Shown piece by piece: positions 23,379 to 34,759 of a stretch of 64,000 nt of DNA (its first letter is position 1; each line of letters begins with the position of its first letter). The translations under genes were made by a program, and so were the position numbers. A model generated the notes under the pieces. That model ran no database searches and had not been told where the DNA came from. It saw only the letters and a program-made list of their open reading frames with translations. Origin of the DNA: Raphanus sativus. Lineage: Eukaryota; Streptophyta; Magnoliopsida; Brassicales; Brassicaceae. The stretch lies in NCBI RefSeq assembly GCF_000801105.2, contig NC_079516.1, positions 24,465,043 to 24,529,042 on the forward strand, in the 5' to 3' direction.

Positions 23379-24953
23379 TCACATCACTTACGTATCATTT
23401 TTCTAAAGGATCAGCTGTCAGCTGCCCTTTTGTTATAAACAAACGTTAACCATGTATTTTTCTTGTTGAGTTATCATTTTCCAAGCGTATGTAGAGTTTC
23501 AAAAAAAAAACAAATAGCAGTTTATTTTTGTTTTTTGTTGTCTTGAAAATTTGGAACTGATGGTAACACTGGAAAGGAAAAAACAGTTTCATCCATGTAT
23601 AATGGAATCACATTGATAAAATATTAGATGAACGCAGCAGAGAAAATATAAGCTTTCATTGATATTGATAAAAAGTTGAGTACAGATGAGAGAAACGTTT
23701 TATGGAGTCTCTCCATTTACTTGCTTGCTGCTGTTTTAACGTAGCTTTCATTGATATTTTACCCTGATACACTATCCCAATCCAGACATTGAGAAGCATT
23801 TAGATTAATGTGCATTGCATAGATAGTATCAGGTGTCAAACAAAAGAGACCTTGCATGTGTAGCATCAGGTCCTTTCTAAGATCCATCAAGATGAAGTGC
23901 CTTTTCTTGTATCATTCTCAGTCTCGCAGCTTCTCTGATCTCTCCTGGGTCTCTTCTTCTTATTCTTCTATGTGATCCCTCTTTGTCTCAGTTGACTCCC
24001 TCTTTAAAACTGTTCCTGTTTCTATTTCTCCCTCTCACTGATATCTAATGTCTCTCATTGTTTCTGTTTTTCATACTCTGATTCCAGTTCTGTTTCTTTC
24101 CTAACTCAGGCTCTTTCACAGCCATCTCATCATCCAGAGCCTAAGCTTTATCATCCTCCTGAGTCATGAACTGACCATAGCAAAAAATGTGAGCAACAGA
24201 AAATAAGTTCAAGACAACAGAGATGTGTAAAGCATCTAACCGGTGAAACTACTCCGATGGTGAAAATTTACGAACATGAAAAACGTACACAACAATCATC
24301 GAAATCTGGAAAATGTCTGGTGAAATAACTGTAACAGAAACTAAAAAAAAATTGACGATTATAAAAGATTCATGACGGCGAAGATGTGTAAAAAATTAAC
24401 CGGTGAAACTAATCTGACTATGAACAAAAGGGGGAGTTAAATTGATAAACTGAGAGGAAGACTGAAACGTGAGCCATAGAACACCATTTTTACTGGGTTA
24501 TTTAGAACGAATGAGAGGATGATTCTCAAAGGTGTAAAGCAACCTTTTTATAGCCGAATTCCATCGCCTTGCATAACAAAACTCGCATTGAATAGATCGT
24601 GGATCATTAATGGAAGGTTAAAGTGGATATCTCGGTTACTTGTACCGTTCCAGACTGTAAGAAAGAAGATGAGAGATCGTTTTCAGAACCCTAATCGCTA
24701 TTAGAGCTGGAGACGAAAAAAGAAGAACACGTGATAAAGAAATGGTGCGTTTCATCAAGGAAAAGCTAGTGGGCTAGACAGAGAGGTGACACGGCCCAAC
24801 AAAAGTAAGAATCCATACGAATGAAGGAAAGCAATAAATGGAACGGTGCGTTTAGCACACAGCGGACACGTGTTGAGACGACAGACACTGAATTTCTGAC
24901 CAGGACGCTGATGTGTCAGTAGGAGAGAACCAACTCTATTTTATAGTAATAGA

Positions 24954-25285
24954 TGATGTTCTGTTCTTCAATAGTTTTACACGCTGTTTTTTTTCTGTGA
25001 AAAGAAGACAATTAAACTATCTACATTATCACATGTTAAGGATTATAATCTCTATCTTTACAATCTAAGAATTTAAGACATTGATAAATTCACAGAACAT
25101 CTTAAATCAACTTTCATTGGCTAATGATGTTTCTTGTTCAAAAGTTTTTTCAAGAAATTTTTAACAAGACGGTTATGCACTGCTACAGTTAAGTTATTCA
25201 AAAATTAATCCATGTGTATAAAAGATATAAAATGTGAGAGAAAAAGACAGAAAAACTATAGACAAATATAGCTGATGAGAAAAAG
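24954..25285. other. AT-rich intergenic DNA
   Basis: This spacer lies between Helitron 2 and the next element. I see nothing coding or repeat-like in it. Confidence 0.5.
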
Positions 25286-25950
25286 AAATGATAATGTAGT
25301 TTTTTTTTGTAACTAAGGGTCTGACTGGTGTAACCGCAGCGGTTGCGATTGCGGTTGCGGGAGTTTGCGGGTGCGGGTGATTGCGGTTTTAAGCGTTTTT
25401 TAGAGATTTGTACGACTGGTATAGCTGTTAGAAATTGTTGCGTTTGCGGGATTCTTATGACTGGTAAATTACAAAACGCAACATCTGTTAAATAATAATT
25501 TAACAATATTTATATTTTATGTAATTATAAAATATTAAAAATCATAATAATATGATAAATATAAAATTTATATTTATAAAATCATATTATTCAATTTTAA
25601 AAATTTATAGAAAATATTTTAGTTTTGAATTTTATAATATAAATTGAAATATAATATGAATACATTTTACAATTTCTATTATTTCAATTGAAAATTTTTA
25701 TTGGATATTTTTAGTATTATTTTTATTTATTCTGTTTTTAAAGAAAAAAAATTTACCCTCCCGCAACCGCCCGCAACCGCAAACGCTAGCTGGAACCAGC
25801 TTTTGATTTTAAGAGGTTCGGAGCAGTTTGAAGCGATTTGTAGCGTTTTCTGTGATTGTTTCGAAACGCCAACAACCGCTCTAAACCGCAAAAGCTGCGT
25901 TTGCGGGTGGTAGTGGGAAAACCAGTCGGCACCTAAATGATAATGTAGTT
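25286..25950 (-). mobile_element. hAT-like element flanked by a 16-bp direct repeat with poly(A)-like end
   Basis: AAATGATAATGTAGTT occurs at 25286-25301 and again at 25935-25950. Directly inside the left copy is a T tract (25301-25309), a poly(A) on the minus strand. The body ends are near-inverted repeats (TCTGACTGGT near 25320 and ACCAGTCGGCACC near 25921-25933), as in hAT-type elements. Both ends carry many copies of GCGGTTGCGG-like motifs around an AT-rich core (25490-25750). No transposase is present. Confidence 0.6.
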
Positions 25951-26112
25951 CCTTGGCTGAAATGCTTAAAGATCCAGTCACCGAACAAACTCTCTAAGGC
26001 ACTAACACGATTTCAATATCCAAAATCCTCCAACAATATTATCACAAATCATAAATTCATGTACATAAAAGACTTAAGTGTATGCTTAATGCTCACACAT
26101 CATTTCAGCTCT

Positions 26113-27634
26113 TCATGGCTTAACATATTCTCTGATGAACTCTTGCACTTGCTCTGTTTCTCCTGTTAGTCCAGATGCTTCAGCGACAGTGACTTTGTTC
26201 AAGCAGTGCGAAAAGGAAAACACTTCTCCTTCAATCCCAAGAGTAAAGTCATTGGCTATGTCAGCTGTTGAAACCGCACTCCTCGAAACCCTAAGTTTCT
26301 CTCTGCAAAACACACACACATTATTACCAAATGGAACATCGATGAGAGCTTTTCTTCAGGAAAACAAATCTTACATTTCTTTCTCCATCTGCTTGCGGAT
26401 GAACTCTTTTGTGTGTGCAGTTATTTTATCTGTCTTGTTGCAGCAGAGCAGGACTGGGATCTTATTCTTAACCACGCTTGCATTGGTAAGAATGTCGTAG
26501 AGGTACCTGGAGAAGTACAAAACCATGTTTAAGTGTTCACTCTCTAAGAGTCACTTTATTATGCCTAAGCAAAGCATATCTTATGTGGTAGTTAACTTAC
26601 TCTGAAGCTGCACGACAATTAGGGAGGAACTCAAGTGCATCTACTACAAACACAATAGCGGCTGCTCGTGGCAAGTACTCTTCTAGCTTAGATCTAAGCC
26701 GAGAGTGCCCAGGAACATCAACAAGATGAACGGGCTTCGTTTTCTGTCAAACAAACACGGCAATGTCTCTGTTTAGTCCACAAAAAAAAAACACTTTAGC
26801 GTCTTAAACGAAACCAAAGTGAAGATCTTTCTTTACATTAGTGTTTTCAGTGTGGAGCACAAAGGTGCCTTCGTTAGGTTCCATTGACGTCACAGAACCC
26901 TGATGAGAAGATCCATCTCGGAGCTGCCACAAACATAAAATGTAATCAAAACATCTTATAATGACACAACAGCAGCTCTTTTATGAAAAAAACTAGAATA
27001 CATTTGTAGGTAAATAAGAAAGCATACTTGAAGTGAGAAAAGGAACAGAAACCATAAACACTCACTTGATAGAAGAGAACGGTTTTGCCACTTCCGCTTA
27101 GGCCAGAGAGGAGTACAGTATTGGCCTTCGTACGTCTGAACAAGCGAACTGCACAAGGCAGCCAAAAGTGACGACATTCATTAACCACCGAAACATTTGA
27201 TTTTCTTTATGTAGTATAACCAAAGTGAGATATTTCAAAAACATAAAAAAAAATTGGAACCAAGAACACAGAAGCACCTTTACACTCTGAGATACAAATC
27301 TAAAGTGCCACCTTTAAAACATCAAACTCCTCAACCGCAAACAAGAATGCAAGAAAACTAGCGCAATTTCATGTATAGATACAAATTCTATGCCTACAAG
27401 GTTCCCAGTAGAATAGTATCCGGATCCTAATATAAACCAACAAAACAAGTTGAAAGAGAAGAAGAATGACTACTACTACTTACTAGAGAAGAAAAAGAGC
27501 AAGAAGATGGTAGTTAATAACAGAACACCAACAGCAGCATAAAGCTGATCCTGTGGTATCTGTTGAACAAATTCAGTTCCTTGATTCCACCATTGCTCCC
27601 CCACAATTCTCAAATCCTCCAAGTTCTTCTCCAT
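26113..27634 (-). CDS. SRPRB: Signal recognition particle receptor subunit beta (SR-beta GTPase)
   Basis: Six coding exons join to 261 aa: 27634-27484, 27148-27066, 26923-26837, 26743-26601, 26506-26375 and 26302-26113; the upstream leader is spliced (acceptor at 27642-27643). An N-terminal amphipathic segment precedes one membrane helix (about residues 31-50), as expected for an ER-membrane protein. The GTPase domain shows the P-loop GLSGSGKT (66-73), DVPGH (116-120, G3) and NKTD (178-181, G4). SR-beta anchors the SRP receptor alpha subunit at the ER and controls docking of SRP-ribosome complexes. Length and exon pattern agree with the plant family of about 260 aa. Gene order suggests the orthologue of At2g18770. 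Confidence 0.93.
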
Positions 27635-27640
27635 TTTTCG

Positions 27641-28090
27641 CCTGCATTAAAACACACAACGATAATTAATCTCCAAGGGAAGCAGATGATTATGCAAAAC
27701 TGCAGACCAAACAAATCGTAATGATCAACCAGCAAAGACAAACTAAAAGTGAAGTGATCAGCTTCTTCTTTCAGGCATTTTAACGAACAGATCTTGTGCA
27801 ATCGAACACACATTGTCCAAAGGATAAATTCACGAAAAAAAGTTAAATATATTCACAGATCAACCAGGTAAAAACACACACATTTGGTTCAAACAGTGAT
27901 GCTTACAAAACCCAGATCGAAAAAAAGAGAAATTGTAAAACCCTAGATCTAGAGAAACAACAACGAGAATTGGGAAAAAAAAATAAGAGAAAGAGGAACA
28001 TAACAGAGAAGAAACTCACTCAGTCACTGATGAGAAGCACGGCAGGAGTCGAAGAGATGGAATGGAGACTGTCTGTCCTACGTGACGATG
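27641..28090 (-). promoter_or_regulatory. 5' leader exon and intron of the SRP receptor beta gene
   Basis: A pyrimidine-rich, AT-rich intron runs up to the acceptor at 27642-27643, eight bases before the ATG. The likely leader exon lies about 28020-28090, ending at a GTGAGT-type donor. No TATA box is evident, as is common for housekeeping genes. Confidence 0.45.
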
Positions 28091-28217
28091 AGAGATTCGT
28101 TCTGAAGATGTGAATACGTTTAGTTGGTCTTTTTTGAAGTTGGTCAAGGGTATTTTCGTCAGAATCGATACACATCTGACTTAAACAAGTGAACTTATGA
28201 GGGTCAACGCGTAGAAT

Positions 28218-28450
28218 AGTTACCGATCGGTTTTTTTTTTAACACACAATTTATTATGATATTACAATTATTATGAACATTACATAGACGATTCGATAAC
28301 CGACAATACTACCTGTCTTATGAAGATCTACGCCTAACTGCATCATCTGAGCCGTCCTATGAAAATCCACGCCTGACCAGATTTACTTACACCATGTTGA
28401 AGATCTCTTGTAATTCTTCCTTCCATAATCGCATAGTTAGCGATCGGTTT
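28218..28450 (-). mobile_element. SINE, 5'-truncated copy of the 1-357 family, with TSD
   Basis: AGTTACCGATCGGTTT (28218-28233) and AGTTAGCGATCGGTTT (28435-28450) flank the element, 15 of 16 bases alike. A T tract follows the left copy (poly(A) on the minus strand). The body (about 28255-28434) matches 1-188 closely but lacks the tRNA-like head. Confidence 0.85.
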
Positions 28451-29545
28451 AAATTGGGATTAAACTATCAATTTGAACCAATAATAAACCAAACTCTATA
28501 TTTCTACAGATTAACGGTTTAATTGGTAGAACATTAGTATAAACATTATACTCATTATTATTCAATCAACATTTATCTCCAAATGCTCTTTATTCGATGT
28601 TCTAATATAAAGTTTTTGGTAACACATTTGCAGTTAAAATATATAAAAATTTAGATATAATTATATATTATTTATTTATTTTTATTTAATAATATAAAAA
28701 TTATACTCATAATAATAATATATTTTTACAAATAGAATTTGCAACTAAATATTTTTAACCTTTTAACACAAACAATATCTCACATTTAAATTTATATAAT
28801 TAAACATATCATTCAGTATTTTTAATTAAAAAATAATATATATTATATAATAAACATATCTATATTATTTAGAAATAAATAAATTATATGTCATATATTA
28901 ATTTTTATGATAATACTATATATGGATCATTTATTGTTCTACCAATAAACAAATAATGGTAATGTATATAAATTATATATAGTATTTATTTTATTTAATA
29001 GTATCAAAATTAAATTTATATCCAAATACAAAAATTTTGAAATAAATTTTACATTTTAAGAAAAAATAATTCACATTTAAAATTTAATTTAATTTATGTA
29101 ATTAAATAAGATTCATTATTTTTAATAACAAATTATTAATATATATTTTAATTTAATATATATTAATTTAAAATAAATATCTTATATTCTAACTTTTATG
29201 ATAATTCTAAAATTATATATTGCTACTGCTCTACCAACTACTTTATTAAAAAATTTAATGAAAGCATACAGTTTCTGGAGCATAATAATTCTACAGCATA
29301 CTGCTATTGTTTCTTCATTAGTTATACCAGTCGAAGCTAACTACCACTTTATTACATGTTTTGGATCACTAATGACAAAAATGCCTCTATTAATTAAACT
29401 TGTCAAAATATAAATGTCTTATTATTAAAATAAAAGCAGATTTTAAAATAACTTTTAACTTGATAATTTATTTACAACTATGTCATTTGCTGTCATGTCA
29501 ATTCTTTATGCTTCCTCAGCATTTTAATATAAATAGTTTTTCTAT
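28451..29545. other. Very AT-rich intergenic DNA
   Basis: The stretch is nearly all A and T with many short homopolymers. The only longer open frame (29198-29413) has no recognisable domain and is likely chance. Nothing else can be supported. Confidence 0.5.
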
Positions 29546-29548
29546 TAA

Positions 29549-29920
29549 AGGGTGAGGTCCTAGCTTCGAAAAATATCAAACGTACCAACAACCTAAATTT
29601 AAAGCAAGTGAGAACTCATAATGGAGGATTGGGATCGGTGTCCTACATGGCCAGCCTAGGGTCCAGGTGCGGGTAGTTCCTACGAGGTGAGTTGTTATAT
29701 AAAATGTCAACTTTTATGTAACAACCTGGTAGATCAATTGATGCAACTTGTCATGTGGAAAGGTTGTTAAAAGGTGAGGTCTTATGCTCGAGGAATGCCA
29801 AACACATCAACAACATAATTATGGAATCAGTGGAGACTCATAATGGAGATGTTGGAATCAGTGTTTTGCAGGGCAAGCATGGGGCCTGCGGAGCGGGTAA
29901 TTCCAACGGAGATGATTGTT
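29549..29920 (+). repeat. Diverged tandem duplication of about 140 bp
   Basis: Segments near 29549-29690 and 29770-29920 align in order. Both carry GGTGAGGTC, a run like GCCAAACACATCAACAAC, GAGACTCATAATGGAG and a GGTGCGGGTA / GGAGCGGGTA block. A plus-strand open frame covers the second copy (29755-30057), but the first copy is not open, so coding is doubtful. Confidence 0.5.
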
Positions 29921-30485
29921 ACGCTTTTTACGGTAAAATAATTATGATGAGTGTCACTGATACAAGAAATATGAATTGCATTGTATATTATAGGGCTGGA
30001 CACATATACCTATTACCCACTTTAAACTCGTTATCCGTCCCGGTTTTTGCCCCATAAACACAAGTACTCGTCTTAATCAAGGTAAATAACAAGTTAGAAA
30101 TTTTAATTACTTGTAAGTCCAAACCAAATAACAAGTCTTAAATTTATTTTAACTATTTGACTCGTTTTGACCCATTACTTAACTTTTAAAATGTTTTATA
30201 ACATCTATTTGTTATTTCAGCTACTTTAATACTTATATACTATATCAAACATGTGGGAAAAAATAAAAATTTTCCATCAAATTCTATGTTATATTAGCTC
30301 ACATCGATTGTAACATAAGAATCAAACAATTTTTTTGCTATAAATATAGACAATCACATAATCTTAAAATCATTGAAATGGAAATTTTATTTTAAAGGCT
30401 CAAATGCAAAGAAAAAAAAATAACTTAAATAAGCAAGTACAAGTAGAGCAAGTTATTCGCAAGTATCTCATATATAGACAAGTAC
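29921..30485. other. Intergenic DNA with CAAGTACTT-like motifs
   Basis: The sequence is AT-rich. Toward the right end CAAGTA-type words recur (30437, 30463, 30479), the same motif that flanks the next element on both sides. No gene is visible. Confidence 0.4.
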
Positions 30486-30488
30486 TTA

Positions 30489-31496
30489 GGGCATCTCCAA
30501 TGGTACAAAAAAACTTACTGTATATTTCACTCTAAAATAGAGTAATTCTATTATAGAAGTGAATTTGTTCCAATGGTTCACTTTATCTCCTAGACATTAT
30601 TTGTCAAGTGATTTTGAAACATGTCATCGCTACAATCAGTCTAGCAAAAAATTATGACATTGCATGTTATAATGATGACATGCCTTATGATTAAATGTGA
30701 CATGTACAATCACATTTAATTATTTATATTTTTGGTAAACTTTTTAGAATATGGTAATAAATTATACAATATTTTATTAAAATATGACATTAAATAATAT
30801 AATTATAAAATATAATTATATTTTATAAATTTCGAAATACTATTTATTTTAATATTTTAATACTTATACAATTTATTACTAAATATATTTTCAAAATCTT
30901 TATAACTTTAAAAATAGAATATTTAATCATAATATTATGAAATAAATTATTTTCTCTTTACATATTTACAAATTTTGATGACAAAAAAAAAATATCTACA
31001 AATTTTAGAAATACTGTTTGTTTTATTTTTTGATAATTATATAACTTTTATATCAATTTTTTATTAATTTTATACAAGTTGATTTAATATATTTTATCCA
31101 AAATAGAAAGATAAAATTGATAAAATTTTAATCTAAGATTTTGATTTTAAATATATACATATCTATTTTTAAATATAATTTAAAATAAAAAAAAAATATT
31201 TATTTTATCTTAATTTGTGTTCAATAAAAATATTAATAAAAGTAATAAATTTTAAAAAAAAAATTTAAATATAATTTAAATTTAAAATTTATATTACTGC
31301 ACATAGTGGAGGAAAACACCTAGTAATAGCGTGAATTATAGAGTAATGTTGCTTGTCCACTCCAAATATAGAGTAAAAAACAACATTACTTTATAATAAT
31401 AGAGTGAACTATTTTAGCAAATCCAATTCTATAATAGGGTTACTCTATTTTAGAGTGAAATATAGAGTAAATTTTTGTATACCATTTGAGATGGTC
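30489..31496. mobile_element. PIF/Harbinger-like MITE containing a small Helitron
   Basis: The arms 30489-30585 and 31324-31496 are imperfect inverted repeats of about 95 bp, starting GGGCATCTCCAATGGTACAA. TTA duplications lie at 30486-30488 and 31497-31499. The central 738 bp are a Helitron, leaving about 270 bp of MITE. Confidence 0.8.
30586..31323 (+). mobile_element. Small non-autonomous Helitron 3, nested in the MITE
   Basis: It begins TCTCCTAGACATT after an A and ends GGAAAACACC with CTAG (31320-31323) before a T. The start region (AAGTGATTTTGA, ACATGT) and the end region (CTGCACAT, GTGGAGGAAAACACC) match the element at 56046-57033, so both belong to one family. The interior is AT-rich and non-coding. 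Confidence 0.72.
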
Positions 31497-31616
31497 TTAA
31501 TCAAGTACTTGGTATTATCAAGTACAAGTACAAAGAAATCTTTTGGAGATGGCAATTAATGACTTTTCTGTGTACAATTGGAGATGGTCTTAATCAAGTA
31601 CTTGGTATTATCAACC
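31484..31616 (+). repeat. Direct repeat of a MITE end and its flank
   Basis: GAGATGGTCTTAATCAAGTA and the bases after it occur at about 31488 and again at 31581, a 93-bp offset. The copied unit covers the MITE terminus plus adjoining host sequence. Confidence 0.6.
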
Positions 31617-31931
31617 TCAACAATATCAAAATCGATGTCACACATGTTTTTCCAACAAACATATTAAAAATTTGTGTTCATGATTTAAATAGTATACTAT
31701 ATTATGATCCATTCTTTGAAAGGCGGATATATTTTTTGTTAAATTTTTGTGTAATCATATTTGAGTTTAATATTAATTTAATTTGATATAATAACCTCTT
31801 AAATAAATGTAATACATTATTGGATCAAATATATATCATTTGGACATGATTCTATTTTAATAGAATAGATATAACATTTTAATGTCAATAGTATATATCG
31901 AGGTGCCTTACAATATCGTTCAACTTTAGCA

Positions 31932-34060
31932 GCAACATGCACATAATTCAGTCTTGACATCAAATTTTCAGTCTCTAATTGCAAAGTTAAGAGGTTTGCA
32001 ATTAGAGACAAGTACACTTTGCAAGTGCACTTCGAGAGAGATTGCAAAGTTAAGAGGTTTTTATATATAAATGAATATTTTTAAAAAATTGATTTGACTA
32101 TCTATGTCATCAAAGTGTGCTTACCTTTTCGGTTACACATCCATTTAGAACTCTTAAGTTAAGTGTGCTTAAGTTGGAGTAGTGGAATGATGAGTGACCT
32201 ATCAGAACGTAATTCGCTATTGTGTGAGTGAGAGAAAAGTACAAAGAAAAGTCATGCGATAATTGCAAGGTCAGTAAACAAGATTTTTGAACCTTCAGAA
32301 AATTAATGCACAGTTCATCGCATGGAATTGAGTCCACACGTTCCAAGTGAGTGGGCGTGGATGATCCATTAGCTATAAACAGTCGAGGATTAACATTTTG
32401 TTCAACAGAATTTTAGTTCAATCAACACAAAATTATTTTAATTTAGTGTTTTTTATAACTTCTTTATTGATCTTTATATGATCGATAAAATATGGAACAT
32501 AAAAATGTGAAATAAAATTATGTTGAATTTTTTTTCCTTGTTTTGCTAATTAATCTGCTACTTGATTTTCATCTTGTTGAATTCACATGAAATCAACATT
32601 TTCAAAATTTCCAGCTCACCATTTCACTTCTATTTTCCCGTTATAGGCGTCAAAATGTTTTCTTCCTTCCATTAACAATCTCGATCATCTTCAAGCAATC
32701 ACTCTCGAAGTGCACTCTCCTGTATCCTTTACCCCAACAGTTTTGCATTGAGATTATTAAATCTTGGAACTCACTTTCTAGTGCATTTTTAGCCTTGTTT
32801 CTAGAGGCTTGATCGGCTCCTTTATATTCTCCATTGCTATCATATATACCCATCCAGCTGAACTTATTTGGTTTCGATGATGAAAAGATCCATTAATGTT
32901 GCACTTAATCGAACCTTCTTGTGTTTTATGCCAAGCTCATTTAGCATTAACATGCTGTGTTCGTGATGAAGAAAGCATAGATGTATTTCTTTGCACAGCG
33001 TTCTGATTCTCCCATTCCTTAGCATCACTCTCTTTGCCTGTAAAATAACACATTCCCAGCGAACTTGTTTTTGTTGAAACAAAAGTATGTTTCTACTTTT
33101 ACATATTCTCCAAAGTATCCAGAAGGGAAGGTCTTGATAATGTCGTAATCGGGATGATATTGAAAATTGGAGACATGTTTCTATTTTTTTCCTCCAGTGT
33201 TGCTGTCATACTATTAATTGCCAGTCACGTTGGAGATGCATGTCGCCTTCCAAGTAGATTGAGCATAATGACATTCAAAAACTAAATGTTGTTATGTTTC
33301 CTCCGCCAAGTAACATCTTTTACTCTGAAAGTCTGTGACTAGATGGCGTCTAAGTAAATTATTTCATGTTGGTAGAATTTTTGACATTAATTTCCATAGA
33401 AAATGTTTGATTTGTGGTGGTGATTTTGTTGTCCAAATCTTCGCTTTTACTCTTACATCACCATATACCGGAACCACTTCATCATTATCAGGTAGATGCG
33501 TACTCAACCAATATTTCATCTTCATTGTACTTCCATCCCCTAAGATCCATTCTAGCTGTCTAAGTGACTTCAATGTTCATAACTTTTTAAACATCATCTT
33601 CTCTTCATTGACCTCTGCTTCAAGTTTGTCCCATTCCAAGTATTTCTGTAATCAGAGTAATAGTGTTTTTTATATAAAAAGAAAGACAATTAAACTGTTT
33701 GCATTACATTTTAAGGCTTAATCTCTATTTTCCAAAACTAAGAATTTAAACAGTCATTAATAGTGAATTTAATAAATTCACGAAATAACTTTTTATCGAC
33801 TAATGATTTTTTGTTTTTTTTTTCAGAAGTATATTTAAAAATTCAAAACATTTAAATTTAATGATGTCTTTTATGAAAAAAAATTGCAACATCTTATGAT
33901 CTTTATATGATCAATAAGACATTTAAATTCATTGTAACGATTGGCTTGATCCTTATTTAAAGGTTACGTACGCAGTCCTTCATTGGGTCCAACCTCTTAA
34001 CTTTGCAATTAGAGACTGAAAATTCGGTGTCAAGACTGAATTTATGTGTCATGTTGCCTA
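31932..34060. repeat. Inverted repeat arms about 2 kb apart
   Basis: The sequence at 31932-31998 (for example TTCAGTCTTGACATCAAATT) is the approximate reverse complement of 33990-34055 (for example TTTGCAATTAGAGACTGAAA). The arms are about 65 bp and enclose the LINE remnant at 32.6-33.6 kb. A further copy of the TTGCAAAGTTAAGAGG word lies at 32042. Confidence 0.55.
32640..33620 (-). pseudogene. 3' remnant of LINE ORF2 (zinc/RNase H region)
   Basis: On the minus strand 33573-33364 encodes a typical plant LINE linker (WILGDGSTMKMKYWL, then PPQIKHFLWKLMSKILPT). Further on, 32853-32650 encodes an RNase H fragment (ALESEFQDLIISMQNCWGKG and VHFESDCLKMIEIVNG). Frames are broken between the pieces and the polymerase is missing, so this is a 5'-truncated, decayed insertion unrelated in sequence detail to the LINE at 397-6914. 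Confidence 0.72.
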
Positions 34061-34080
34061 GTAAAAGGCGAGGATGAGAT

Positions 34081-34750
34081 GCTGCTTGGAGAGCAATTGA
34101 TCGGAGAGAGCAAAGGCTTGGCGCGGAGAGCAACAGTTCGGAGCAGAGAACAACGAACCAGAGAGTAACAACTAGGAGCAGAGAGAAACTGCTAGGAGAG
34201 GAGAGCAACAGCTAAGAGCATAGACCAACAGCTAGGAGCGGAGAGAAACTGCTAGGAGCGAAGAGCAACTGTTGGGAGCAGAGAGCAACTGCTGGGAGCA
34301 GAGAGAAACGGCTCAGTGCGAAGAGCAACAGCTCGGAGCGAAGAGCAACTTCTAGGAACGGAGAACAACTGCTAGGAGTAAAGAGAAACTGCTAGGAGCG
34401 GAAAGAAACAGCTCGGAGCAGAGAGAAATTTCTGCAAGCTGAGAGCAACTGCTGGGAGCAGAGAGCAACTGCTGGGAGCAGAGAGAAACGGCTCAGTGCG
34501 AAGAGCAACAGCTCGGAGCGAAGAGAAACTTCTAGGAACGGAGAGCAACTGCTAGGAGTAAAGAGAAACTGCTAGGAGCGGAAAGAAACAGCTCGGAGCA
34601 GAGAGAAATTTCTGCAAGCGGAGAGCAACTGTTGGGAGCGGAGAGCAACTGCTGTGAGCGAAGAGAAACTGCTGGGAGCGAAGAGCAACTGCTGGGAGCC
34701 GAGAGCAACTGAAAGGAGCAAAGAGCAATAGCTCGGAGCAGAGAGCAATG
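34081..34750 (+). repeat. 20-bp minisatellite with 180-bp higher-order repeat
   Basis: About 33 units of the pattern AGAGCAACTGCTGGGAGCRG follow head to tail. Nine-unit blocks recur: 34261-34440 and 34441-34620 match almost base for base, a 180-bp period. Because 20 is not a multiple of three, the three frames take turns. The open frames on the minus strand here (33957-34208, 34552-34758, 34572-34754) are by-products of the repeat. Confidence 0.93.
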
Positions 34751-34759
34751 ACATGCACT

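Larger units (their letters stand above)
21927..24953 (-). mobile_element. Non-autonomous Helitron 2 (3.0 kb)
   Basis: The minus strand starts TCTATTACTATAAAATAGAG at 24953 and ends with hairpin CCCGCCC-GTA-GGGCGGG (complement of 21937-21953) followed by GCCGGCC and CTAG (21930-21927). The neighbouring host bases are A and T. The hairpin is the same as in Helitron 1, so the two share a terminal family. No Rep/helicase gene is present. The interior holds a captured syntaxin fragment on the opposite strand. Confidence 0.88.

Noticed and set aside
29755..30057. 100-codon plus-strand frame as a gene
   Set aside because: It overlaps only one copy of a diverged duplication; the other copy is not open and no domain is seen.
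34552..34758. Leucine/serine-rich minus-strand proteins near 34.6 kb
   Set aside because: They are products of reading a 20-bp tandem repeat and have no start context or domain.
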